The translations under genes were made by a program, and so were the position numbers. Under the pieces are notes generated by a model. That model had not been told where the DNA came from. It did not search any database and worked only from the letters and a program-made list of their open reading frames with translations. From Eleginops maclovinus (lineage: Eukaryota; Chordata; Actinopteri; Perciformes; Eleginopidae), in contig NC_086368.1 in assembly GCF_036324505.1 (NCBI RefSeq), forward strand, positions 2,108,001-2,172,000: 64,000 nucleotides of DNA, read 5' to 3'. Positions 24,963-35,000 of this stretch are shown piece by piece (within the stretch, counting starts at the first letter, position 1; the number at the start of each line of letters is the position of its first letter).

Positions 24963-26246
24963 GTACTGTAAAGACAGCTCGGGCTTCTGCTGAAGATCTG
25001 CTTTATCCTGGTTTTATATTTTCTCGCCTTATATTGGATAAGATTTCTTCAAAACTCATACTGACTGAAAAGTTTGAAGTTGTACATTGGAAGAGTGGGT
25101 GAAATGTTAGTGAAAAATAGTTTTGTTGAGGTTTGTTAAGCATTTGAAACAGCTTTTATTCCCACTATTTCACATTTAGTTTGTACCTGGCCCCACTGGT
25201 GCAAAGTCTGAACATTGTTTTTTATTTGATCTTTTAGCTTGTCAACCACTTTGATCTAGAACAAAATAAATTGAGATGTTCTGGTCCAATTGCCATGAAA
25301 CTTCGGAGGACTGTCAGCTGATTCTCAATTGAGTGCCATTTGTCCAATGGTGCCATCATTGTAAAGTTTGGACATGATAAACCACAATGCTTTAGTTCAA
25401 ATGTCATGTTGCCAGTTCCCAACCTTCAATTTGAGTACAATTGCATCAAAACTTGTGGAAATGAAATGGAAAACTCTGTATTGTAAAATGAACATAAGTA
25501 AGACCATAATATCCAGTCACAAACCCAACGTAAGCAGTTAATCATGTTCTGCAAAAAAGTGTTGCCAGATCTAATGACATAATGTGTGTTACCGTGCTGT
25601 GACAGACCACAGAGAAGTTGGAATGGAAGCTGAAGTGTCACACCACTAATAATCCGGCTCGTATTGGCAGGTGTCTGCATGTCAAACATCTGTTGCATCA
25701 CCTCCGTGCTCATGATTATAAAACAAGACAGGTGCAGTATGCAGCAAGTCATTTATGATGAAGATTACACATCCCATTATCATTCAGGCATGCTGCATCC
25801 ATTTTAGTAGAAGTGCCATGGCAGGTGTCACTTCCTGTGGGATTCAGCGCTGGGCCATCTGAATTGGGCTCTTTGGCATCTCGAAGACCCTCCTCGTCAG
25901 ACACAGGTATTTTTCACAATTCCAGGTTGTCACTAAGATGGATGATCCTTCCCCACAGTTTGCGAAATGGAGTTGAAAGGTTTTTGAGAGGCAGAGACCA
26001 CAGGTGGTTGGCAGAGCTGTTGACAGCACTTTGAGTGCTGCCCAGAGCACAGCTGCGTGTTAAGCACCCTAATGTTTTACATCCAATCATTTGCTCAATC
26101 GAGGAAATTTGTGAGGAATAGTTTGCCAATTAATTGTCTGTAGGTTTAATGTAACTTCACTCAGGTGTTTTTTAAATTAAAGCTCATCCTATTAGCCTTA
26201 ATGGCAAAAAGAGCTTGGAACAAGTAGAAGGGCCTGATCCTTTAAA

Positions 26247-26545
26247 GCAGGGGTGTCCAAACTTTTTTCACTGAGGGCCACATACAGAAAATACCAAGGG
26301 CTGGGCCCCTCAGAGGTGAGGTATATCGCCTCTTAAGTTAAGTTAGCATAATCACTCAAATGTAGGTAAATTATGCTTGATACTTGAACATGCTTCAAAA
26401 AACCAGCCTACATCACAGCTCTCCAGTGGGTTTACTTATTTCCGTTGGCAGCCTGAAAACAGGAGCCTCAGATTGTTTATAACAAGGAGAAATATGAAGG
26501 GTACATTTCAAGCTTGTTATGCAAATAAGTCATTTTTTGTGTCAA
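26247..26545. repeat. Dispersed repeat, hAT-like end, copy 2
   Basis: Starts CAGGGGTGTCCAAAC and CACTGAGGGCCACA, and matches the copy at 1384-1578 (shared AAGTTAAGTTAGCA, ATCACTCAAATGTAGG and GCTTGTTATGCAA). It is separated from copy 1 by about 25 kb. Confidence 0.65.
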
Positions 26546-26635
26546 CTTATATTTGTTAGAACGTGCTTTCAACTTTAATGAACTGAATGTATTTAAAAAG
26601 TGGGCTTATTAGTACATGAATACTGTGTAGTATCT

Positions 26636-27613
26636 ACCAACCTTCCATAAACTCTGTGCCTGAAGCTGTGATATCCTTGGACGCAGAAAAAGCCTTTGAC
26701 CACGTGGAGTGGAAATATCTTTTTTTATACGTTGGAGAAATTTGGCTTTGGTAATAAATTGAACTCATTGGTAAAGTTGTATTCCTCCCCCCTATCCTCG
26801 GTGAGGACAAACAATACCCAATCTGAATATTTCCCCCTCCATCGCTCCACCAGGCAAGGTTGCCCCTTGAGCCCTCATCTATTGGCCCTAGCCATTGAGT
26901 CCCTCTCCATCGCACTTCGTTGTGATCCCCGTATCATAAGTATTTTCAGAAATGGAATGGAACAAAGGGCTTCTCTTTATGCAGACGACCTTCTTCTTTA
27001 TGTTTCAAATTTCTCTGTGTCTATCCCTGCAGCTGTCTCTATTCTTAATTCATTTGGTGCTATATCTGGTTACAAACTAAATGTAAGTTAAAGCGAACTA
27101 TTCCCTTTAAATAAAGCAGCATGTGACTACCCCCTACATAATTTGCCATTTAAAACTGCGCCACACAACTTCACTTACTTAGGGATTCAGGTAAGGTTTA
27201 AAGACCTTTATAAAGCTAATTTTGCCCCTCTTCTGACCCGTATACAGGAGGACCTTGACCGCTGGTCAGTGCTGAATCTGTCTCTAGCTGCACGAATTAA
27301 TTCTATCAAAATGAATACCCTCCCGAAAATTCTATACTTATTTCAATGTATACCCATTTTCCTCCCCCAAACATTTATCCGTAAAATTTACACTATTATT
27401 TCAGACTTTATTTGGAACAAGAAAACCCCTAGGATACGCAAACAACTTTTACAGAGACCAGAGGCGCTGGGTAGAATGGCTCTGCCGAACTTAAGGTTTT
27501 ATTATTGGGCTGCCAATCTGAGAATTATACAATCCTGGCTACACTCTGATTCGCTTCACTCCCGGCCTGTTTGGCTTGAAATGGAGGCTGCTTCCTGTAG
27601 GCCACCATCTATC
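26636..27613 (+). pseudogene. 5'-truncated L1-type LINE, reverse transcriptase part
   Basis: Plus-strand remnant of an L1-type ORF2. It begins mid-reverse-transcriptase with ISLDAEKAFDHVEW and continues through TRQGCPLSP, then the active-site box ASLYADDLLLY, then the thumb region (YLGIQVRF, ARINSIKMNTLPKILY, IWNKKTPRIRK). Lesions: one extra base in a T run near 26720 and a TAA near 27090. It is cut off at 27613 by the LTR element that follows; the 3' part resumes at about 30445. No upstream endonuclease or ORF1 is present, so the copy was truncated at integration or later. Related to, but clearly different from, the L1-type element at 47060-53380. Confidence 0.9.
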
Positions 27614-28054
27614 TGTCAGGGTTGGGGAAACAGGACCCAAGTGTAGCAAATCAAGGGGAAGCAGGTAAGGGTCAAAAACAAAAAGCGAGCTTTATTCAAA
27701 AGCTGTTGATGAAAACACGAAGCAAGGGGAACACAGGACATGAAAAACACTTAGCTGTAGACATGAAGGGTGACAGGAACAGGCAGGTAACATGGACAAG
27801 ATCAGGGAAGAAATGACGACGACCGAACAACAGACAAAAGGCAAACAGGGACTAAATACACATGGGTAATCACAAGACGAGAGACAGCTGGAAGGGGAAG
27901 GAGAAACACAGGGGCAACAGGTGAACACAATAACGCAATCAGGCACAGGAGGGAAATGCAGACAGGAAGTGAATCTTAACATGACACAAGTGGGGAAAAC
28001 ATTTCAAAATAAAACACACAACACAAAGACATGACATATACGAAACACGGATCA
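27614..28054 (-). repeat. 3' LTR of the non-autonomous element
   Basis: 441 bp. Compared with the other LTR it has an extra GTAGACAT-like block near 27758 and scattered substitutions. Confidence 0.85.
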
Positions 28055-28215
28055 TGGCAGAACCCCCCTCTCAAAGGGCAGATTCCAGACGTCCCTACAA
28101 AGTCCAAAAAAATCCAACAGGGTGGGTGGAGGGAGTCTGGAGGAGGGACGCATGACCAAGGCCAAAAGGGTGGGTGGAGGGGGTCCGGAGGCGGGTTTCG
28201 GGCAGGTGGCCCGGG

Positions 28216-28360
28216 GACAAGACGGAGGACGAGGAGGGTGTCTCGGGCGGACGACCCGATAAAAAGGCAGAGGACGAGAAGGGTGTCTCGGGCGGACGAC
28301 CCGGGGGCAAGGCAGAGGATGAGAAGGGTGTCTCGGGCTGACGGCCCACGGGCAAGGCAG
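28216..28360. repeat. 45-bp tandem repeat, three units
   Basis: GGGTGTCTCGGGCGGACGAC recurs at 28236, 28281 and 28326 (the third with a C-to-T change), period 45 bp, so each unit encodes 15 residues in frame. Confidence 0.85.
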
Positions 28361-28499
28361 ACCATGAGAGCACGGACAGGCCTTGTGGCAATGGAACTTC
28401 GGAGGCCAGAGACATGGGCAGAGGCAACGGCGAGGGAACTCCGGAGGCCGGAGACATGGGCAGAGACAGGGGCGGAGGCAAGGGCGTAGACCATGGCGA

Positions 28500-28940
28500 A
28501 GGAACTCTGGAGGACAACCTGGAGGACAGTGGAATAGCTCCGGAGGGTGGCGAGACAGTTCCGGAGGACGGCCTGGAAGGCGGCGAGACAGCTCCAGAGG
28601 GCGGCCTGGAAGGCGACGAGACAGCTCCGGAGGGCGGCCTAGAAGGTGACGAGACAGCTCCGGAGGGCAGTGAGAAACTTCCAGGGGACAGCCTGGAAGG
28701 CGGTTAGACAGCTGCGGAGGACGGTCTGGAAAGCGACGAGACTGCTGCGGAGGGTGGCGAGACAGTTCCGGAGGATGGCGGAATAGCTCCGGAGGGCAGC
28801 GAGAAAGTTCCCGAGGACGGCCTGGAAGGCGACGAGACACCTCTGGAGGACGGCGAGACAGCTCTGGACGACGGGCTGTAGGACGGCGAGACGCCTCTGG
28901 ACGACGGGCTGGAGGACAGCGAGACGCCTCTGGAGGAAAG
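28500..28940. repeat. GC-rich variable minisatellite
   Basis: Repeats of GGCGACGAGACAGCTCCGGA and GGGCGGCCTGGAAGG in varied order and spacing across about 440 bp. Confidence 0.75.
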
Positions 28941-29141
28941 TAAGGAGCACCTGGAGCAGGAGGCGGCAGGGCCACAGAGGAGACAGGAGCACCAGTCGGC
29001 AGGACCCCCGAGGGGACATGAGCTGTTGTTGGCGGGGCCCCAGTTGGTACTGGCGTCTGCGGGACCCCCGAAGAGGTAGGAGATGGCTTTGGCGAGAACC
29101 CGGGTGGTACTGGCGTCGGCGGGACCCCCGAAGAGGCAGGT

Positions 29142-29981
29142 TCAGGGGCCGGCCGCACCACCGACGGGACATGAACTAGAGTCGGCGGGACATGAGCTTG
29201 AGTCGGCGGGGCCCCCGACTGGAAAGGGACATGGGTTGGTGGGACCACCAACAGAACAGGTGTCGGAGGGACCACTGACTTGACGGGGTGAGGAGTTAGC
29301 GGGACCCCCGGCGGAACAGGTGACGGCAGGACCCCCAATAACGGAGCAGGAACAGGTGTTGGCGGGACCCCCATCGGAACAGGTGAAGGCGGGACCCCCC
29401 GATAGAGCAGGAACCAGCAAGACTGGAGTCGACAGGACAGGCCAGGCCGGAGTCGACAGGACAGGACAGGCCGGGCCCGGAGTCGACAGGACATGCGAGG
29501 CTGGTGTCGGCCGGGCCGCCGACAGGACAGCAGGGGCTGGAGTCGGCCGGGCCGCCGACAGGACATCAGGGGCTGGAGTCTGGGCCGCCGACAGGACAGG
29601 CGGGGCTGGAGTCGGCCGGACTGCAGCTGGGAGCATGGCGGCGAGGGCTTGGCCTGGAAACATGGCTGCTAGGGCCAAAACTTCAGCCGGAAGCGTGGGT
29701 GCAGGAGGCGTGGCTGTAGGAGGCTTGGCTGCAGGAAGCGTCATGGCTGTGACACGAGGTTTAAGGAAAGGCTGCAGGCTTTCTGGGGAATTGACAAATG
29801 TCCTTAAATAGTCTGGCAGTGAGTTCTCGAACCATGGCCTAGCTGCCAATTCCCAGCGTGCATGAAGAAGAGCTGCACCCTTTGCCTCTTTAGAACCTGC
29901 TCTCCTCCACTCTCCATAAATACATACAATGTTGTAGGAAAACTCCACAGGAGCATCCTCAAAAAATACTGCTGGGTCCAT
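29142..29981 (-). CDS. Gag-like/unknown protein of the LTR element, proline-rich
   Basis: About 279 codons beginning MDPAVFFEDAPVEF, chosen because this Met lies right after the 5' LTR and opens a non-repetitive, protein-like domain (residues 1-75: YNIVCIYGEWRR, ALLHARWELAARPWFENS, LPDYLRTFVNSPESL). From about residue 80 it becomes Ala/Pro-rich, with repeats of VLSAARPTPAP and later GGPA-type units. I do not recognise an assigned domain. I recall similar predicted proteins from other fish, so it is probably the conserved product of this element family. It has no zinc knuckle or enzyme motif. A second frame (28052-29566) overlaps and continues the proline-rich stretch; a frameshift may join them. 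Confidence 0.55.
   Translation of the reverse strand: MDPAVFFEDAPVEFSYNIVCIYGEWRRAGSKEAKGAALLHARWELAARPWFENSLPDYLRTFVNSPESLQPFLKPRVTAMTLPAAKPPTATPPAPTLPAEVLALAAMFPGQALAAMLPAAVRPTPAPPVLSAAQTPAPDVLSAARPTPAPAVLSAARPTPASHVLSTPGPACPVLSTPAWPVLSTPVLLVPALSGGPAFTCSDGGPANTCSCSVIGGPAVTCSAGGPANSSPRQVSGPSDTCSVGGPTNPCPFPVGGPADSSSCPADSSSCPVGGAAGP
29420..29625. repeat. GC-rich minisatellite with GTCGGCCGGGCC units
   Basis: Repeats of GGAGTCGACAGGACAGGCC, then GTCGGCCGGGCCGCCGACAG, about 36-39 bp apart. Confidence 0.7.
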
Positions 29982-29999
29982 TTTTGGGTTCGGTCGTTC

Positions 30000-30435
30000 T
30001 GTCAGGGTTGGGGAAACAGGACTCAAGTGCAGCAAATCAAGGGGAAGCAGGTAAGGGTCGAAAACAAAAAGTGAGCTTTATTCAAAAGCTGTTGATGAAA
30101 ACACGAAGCAAGGGGAACACAGGACATGAAAAACACTTAGCTCTGAAGGGCGACAGGAACAGGCAGGTAACATGGACAAGATCAGGGAAGAAATGACGAC
30201 GACCAAACAACAGACAAAAGGCAAACAGGGACTAAATACACAAGGGTAATCACAAGACGAGAGACAGCTGGAAGGGGGAGGAGAAACACAGGGGCAACAG
30301 GTGAACACAATGACACAATGAGGCACAGGAGGGAAACGCAGAAAGGAAGTGAATCTTAACGAGTGACACAAGAGGGGAAACATTTCAAAATAAAACACAC
30401 AACACAAAGACATGACAGATACAAAACAAGGATCA
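30000..30435 (-). repeat. 5' LTR of the non-autonomous element
   Basis: 436 bp, aligned to 27614-28054 across its full length. The start codon of the coding frame lies only 18 bp beyond its inner end. Confidence 0.85.
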
Positions 30436-30990
30436 TGAAGTTCCCATCAAAGGTTTCCTAACCTCCCCACTGATTCATCATTAGACACATTCCTTAAACC
30501 AGTACCCGCTCTGAAGGGATTGATGTCTCATATCTATGCTCAGATTTGTTCCCTTCGTCTAGTCACCTTAAACTCAATTAAAGCTCTCTGGGAAGTAGAT
30601 CTTGGTGAGGAGATCCCTGAGGATCTTTGGGGGAAGGTCCTTGCTAAAGTACACCAATCTTCTATCTGTGCGAAACATGGACTGATCCAGTGCAAAAGTG
30701 TGCATCGCACACACTTCACAAAGGTCAGGCTTTGTAGAATCTATAACGATGTAAACTCAATTTGTGACAGGTGTCGCCAAGCACCAGCAAGCCATGCACA
30801 CATGTTCTGGTCTTGTCCGGCTTTACATTCTGACTGGATCAAAATCTTTAGATCAGTGTCGGAAGTCACTGGTAAACCAATTGAAACTAATGCTATGATT
30901 ACACTGTTTGTCTGATCATGTGAATCAACTGATGACACCCCAAATAATTGTCACTTTTTGACCTGCTTGTGGCGTTAAAAGGAAATGTCG
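30436..30990 (+). pseudogene. 3' part of the split L1-type LINE
   Basis: Resumes the L1-type ORF2 C-terminal region: FPNLPTDSSLDTFLKP, then SHIYAQICSL, ending with the cysteine-rich CDRCRQAPASHAHMFWSC motif typical of this LINE group. Compared with the related element at 47 kb, roughly 100 residues between the two parts are missing. A frameshift lies near 30910 and a stop soon after. No poly-A tail was found. Confidence 0.85.
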
Positions 30991-31337
30991 GCGATCACGA
31001 AGACTGCCATCCCAAAATAGGGACTTCACACCAGAAACCTAGAACATTTTTTTGCATGTCACGTTTACATGTAAAGTCAATGAAAACATGCGGATAGACA
31101 TGATTTCATCCCAGGCAGCACGCTTTATCCATGAGAATTAATTTTTCTCTAGCAAATACGTTTCCATGACACTGTCTTCAGATCCAGTCAGCGCAGAGAA
31201 TCTCACTCTGTCATCACTGAAGTTGAATCAGAAAACCAAACAGCAGCTTAAGGCAAGTTCCTCATATCTGTTCAGTGGACAAATATCAGGGTTCATAAAT
31301 GTACAAAATACAGTCGCTGCTTTATTTAAGTCTGTAT
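30991..31337. other. Unassigned DNA, left flank of the BEL/Pao element
   Basis: No coding frame or repeat recognised. Ends with GGCGT (31338-31342), the target duplication. Confidence 0.5.
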
Positions 31338-31342
31338 GGCGT

Positions 31343-31960
31343 TGTAGTGTTCTCGTGCAGTGTGTCGAAACTCTGACTAAACACTGAGTTAAACCGTAGC
31401 CAATGAGACAAAGTCGTAGTAAGCTTGACCTTTTACTTTCACTTCTTCATCAACAGACGGTGAAAACTGCAAATACAATAATACAAAAATATTGTGTCTA
31501 TTTATGACAACCTTATGACTAACATCACGTTATGCATAGTTATAAATAACAACAGAAACTGTCCAATACTGAAATGAGGCATTCTGATTGACAATTGCAT
31601 CACTTTTTAGCTTGTATACAACACATCAAACAGTTTTTCGAACTAAATCCATCATAATATAACATCTTCAACATGTCCTTTAACAATCAAACAACTCACG
31701 GCATTGCCACTCTGATGCCTCCAAGTGGATGCTGATTGATTATGTTCCGATGCACATGTCGGCCATTCTTTCTACCCAGCTAAGTTCAACAGGAAGATCG
31801 CCGGAAGAGACTGAACCGGAAGTGACTAAACCGGAAGTGACGTCGTCGCAAAAACTAAAACAACAAAATAATATTAATTTTTACATTAGCTAATTTAAAC
31901 TGTAAAGTAATTATTTAAGAAATAAATGTAATAATATTAAATGCCTGGAGAGGCAACACA
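31343..31960 (-). repeat. 3' LTR of the BEL/Pao element
   Basis: 618 bp, the same length as the 5' LTR, with one visible base difference. Confidence 0.95.
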
Positions 31961-32023
31961 CTCCCCGCCTGACCTATGTGAGGTCACTTAGAACTTGTAC
32001 AGATCTTAAATATAGTCTGTCTA

Positions 32024-35000
32024 TCAGTCTTTAGGAAGGAGCAGAACAATTTCTGCAGTCGGCCGGAGAAAGGTTTTGACCTTGCCTTGGTCAGTTGTTT
32101 TCACTTCGACCTTCCTTACATGTCCATCTTTCCCAGGGAAAGTGGCATTGACTCTGGCCATAGGCCAATAGTTGCGAGCGGCCTGCTTGTCCCTGAGCAG
32201 AACCAGATCTCCAACCTGAAGGTTTCTTCGGGGCACTGTCCACTTCTGTCTGTGCTGCAACGAAGGTAGGTATTCTCGACTCCAGCGGGTCCAGAACTGG
32301 TTTGCAAGGGCCTGGACTTGCCTCCATTGTTTTGTGTACAGGTCTTTGTCGGAAAAGTCTCCGGGGGGAGGTGGAACCCCCGACTTTTGTGTGAGGATCA
32401 TGGATGGAGAAAGTATGAAGGGCTTCTCGGGATCCGTAGACACAGGTAAGAGTGGGCGTGCATTCATGATCGCTATGACCTCCGCCATTAGTGTGCATAG
32501 CACTTCATGGGTCAAGCGAGTGTTTTGCCGTTGAAACATTGAATCGAGGATTCTTCTGGCAACGCCGATCATACGCTCCCAGGAACCTCCCATATGAGAG
32601 GCGTGCGGAGGGTTGAATTCCCAGCTGCATCCTTGTTCGCTGAGGTATCTATGCACTGCCTTGTCCATCCCGAGCTCCTTGCTTGCTCCAACGAAATTGG
32701 TTCCGCAATCGGATCTGAGCTGTTTAGCCGGGCCTCTGAGTGCGAAGAAACGTCTGAGGGCATTTATGCAACTGGATGTGTTCATAGATTCGATTACCTC
32801 GATGTGAACAGCTCTGGAGCTCATACAACTGAACATAATGGCCCAACGCTTGCTCTCTGCCTGTCCTCCTCTGGTGCGTCTGGTTGTAACAGACCAGGGC
32901 CCAAATACGTCGAGGCCCACGTATGTGAAAGGAGGGCAGATTTCAAGTCGTTCTGAGGGCAGATCCGCCATTTTTTGTTCTTCCAGCTTTCCACGTAGCT
33001 TGCGGCAGGTTAGGCATTTGTGGATTACTGAGTTGATGAGCTTCTTGCCTCCCAAGAGCCACAGTCCTGCTGCCCTAATCGCTCCTTCCGTTAGATGACG
33101 GCCTTGGTGTCTCACCTGCTCATGGTGATGCCGTGTGAGCAGTAGGGAAATGTGACTTCCTTTGGGCAGAACTATCGGGTTCTTCTCTGCGGTAGCAAGA
33201 TGAGAGTGCTGTAGTCGGCCTCCAACGCAGATAAGGTCATCCTCCAAGATTGGGTTGAGTGTCCTCAGAGGACTGCTCTTTGGTATGGGTTTGTTGGCAT
33301 GGAGAGCTGACAGTTCTTTTGCCATGGCTGTTTTCTGGGTTGCTTTAAGGATAACTTTCCCAGCTTGTGCCATTTCGTCTGGAGTCCGAGGTAAGTTACA
33401 TTTATGCCAGCCTTTGCACTTGCTGTCTTGGTTTGAACGTTTGTAGGATCTTGCCATGTGTACGAGGAATGCAACTCCTCTTACCAGTGAAGTAAAGGTG
33501 GAGAAGCGCTCGAAGCGTCCGGAGTTGAGTACCGATTCCTCCAGGTGGGTAGCAGAAGTTTGTACCTGAGGTCGGATTTCTGAGTCCTTTTCAGGGTCGA
33601 TTAAACTGAACCTCTCAGCTGTCTGCGTTTTCTCTGCCGGTGGCTGACACAGGAAGGAAGGTCCAGTGAACCAAGAGGTCTGCGCCAGGCGGGATGCGGG
33701 TAAAGACCTTGATGCGTGGTCAGCAGGGTTGTCTTTGGTACATACGTAGTGCCATTGCTCAGGCTTTGAGGACTGCCGGATTCGTTGGACTCTGTTGTAG
33801 ACATATGTGTAGAATCGTTTTGTTTCATTACAAATATAGCCAAGCACTACTCTGCTGTCTGTGTAAAACTTAATGGCATCTAACTTCAGGTCCAGCTCAT
33901 CCTGGATAAGGTCTGCCATCTCTGCTGCCAAGACTGCGCCACACAGCTCAAGCCTGGGTATTGTCGGTTCTGACAGGGGTGCCAGCTTGGCCTTACCCAT
34001 AACGAAACCTACTTCAGTCTTCCCATCTTCCTGCACCACCTTCAAGTAGGCCACAGCCCCGATGGCTTTGATTGACGCGTCCGAGAACACACACAATTCC
34101 CTGTGAACAGCTTTCGTGAGGGAGGTTGTCGTATATGTGCGCTGAACGTGAAGCTGTTTCAGGTCTTGGAGGGAATCTCTCCAATCTTCCCATCTGCTTG
34201 ATTTGTCTTCCGGGAGGGGTGTATCCCAGTCAGATAGTTCAGAGGTAAGCTCTCTAAGGAGGGCTCTTCCCTGGATCGTGACAGGTGCCAGTAGACCCAG
34301 GGGATCAAAAATACTGTTGACTGTGGATAGGACTCCACGTCGGGTGAATGGTTTATCCACGGTTGATGCAGAGTAGGTGAACGTGTCAGACGTGATCTCC
34401 CACAGTAGACCTAAGCTCCGTTGTGTGGGTGCAGTTTCTCCACTTAAATCCAGGTCTTTGACGACTGGAGCACAATCTTCCAGTGGAAAAGCCTCTGTGA
34501 CTTCTGGACTGTTTGATACGAACTTGTGCAAGTGCAGGTTTGATTCTGCGAGAGAGGCCTGTGTTCGCTGGAGGAGGTCGATGGCTTTGGCTTCAGATGG
34601 TAGGGATATTAGGCCATCATCCACGTAGAAGTGTCTTTCTACAAACGCGACAGTATCGGCTCCATGCTCTCGTGAGCCCTCTCTTATGGCTCTTCGTAGC
34701 CCATAAGTTGCAACAGCAGGAGATGGTGAGTTGCCAAAGACGTGGACCTTCATCCGGTACTCAACAACTTCCTTGTTCACATCACTGTCCTTATACCACA
34801 AAAACCGGAGGAAGTTGCGATGGTTTTCGTGCACTAAGAAACAATGAAACATCTGTTGGATGTCTGCAAGAATTGCAACCCTCTCTTTCCGGAAGCGTAA
34901 AAGCACTCCAAGGAGGGAGTTGTTGAGATCGGGTCCAGTGAGGAGCACGTCATTGAGGGAGACGCCGGAGTACTGGGCACTGGAATCAAAGACAACCCTG

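Larger units (their letters stand above)
28052..29566 (-). other. Proline/arginine-rich open frame over GC-rich tandem repeats
   Basis: A 504-codon frame without stops, but made almost entirely of short repeats (RRPPELSRHPPE-type) over a GC-rich tandem array. Overlapping open frames exist on both strands in the same area, so openness alone is weak evidence. It may be the C-terminal continuation of the element's protein after a frameshift, or a composition artefact. Confidence 0.35.
27614..30435 (-). mobile_element. Non-autonomous LTR retroelement, 2.8 kb
   Basis: Two direct repeats of about 440 bp (27614-28054 and 30000-30435) flank a 1.9-kb interior. On the minus strand each LTR starts TGATCC and ends CCCTGACA, with an AATAAA about 80 bp from its end. 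The interior has a purine run (GAGAGGGGGG, about 28067-28076) next to the 3' LTR, fitting a polypurine tract. It codes for one conserved-looking N-terminal domain followed by proline-rich repeats (see CDS); there is no protease, reverse transcriptase or integrase, so it must rely on another element. The LTRs differ at many positions plus small indels, so it is clearly older than the BEL/Pao copy. No matching 5-bp duplication flanks it (CTATC versus TGAAG). Confidence 0.85.

Noticed and set aside
25000..26240. Search for another ptprg exon near exon A
   Set aside because: No splice-bounded frame continues the carbonic-anhydrase-like domain; the next matching residues are at 45429.
28031..28707. 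Plus-strand Gly/Arg-rich frames in the LTR element
   Set aside because: They are the opposite strand of GC-rich tandem repeats; the LTR signals and start-proximal domain are on the minus strand.
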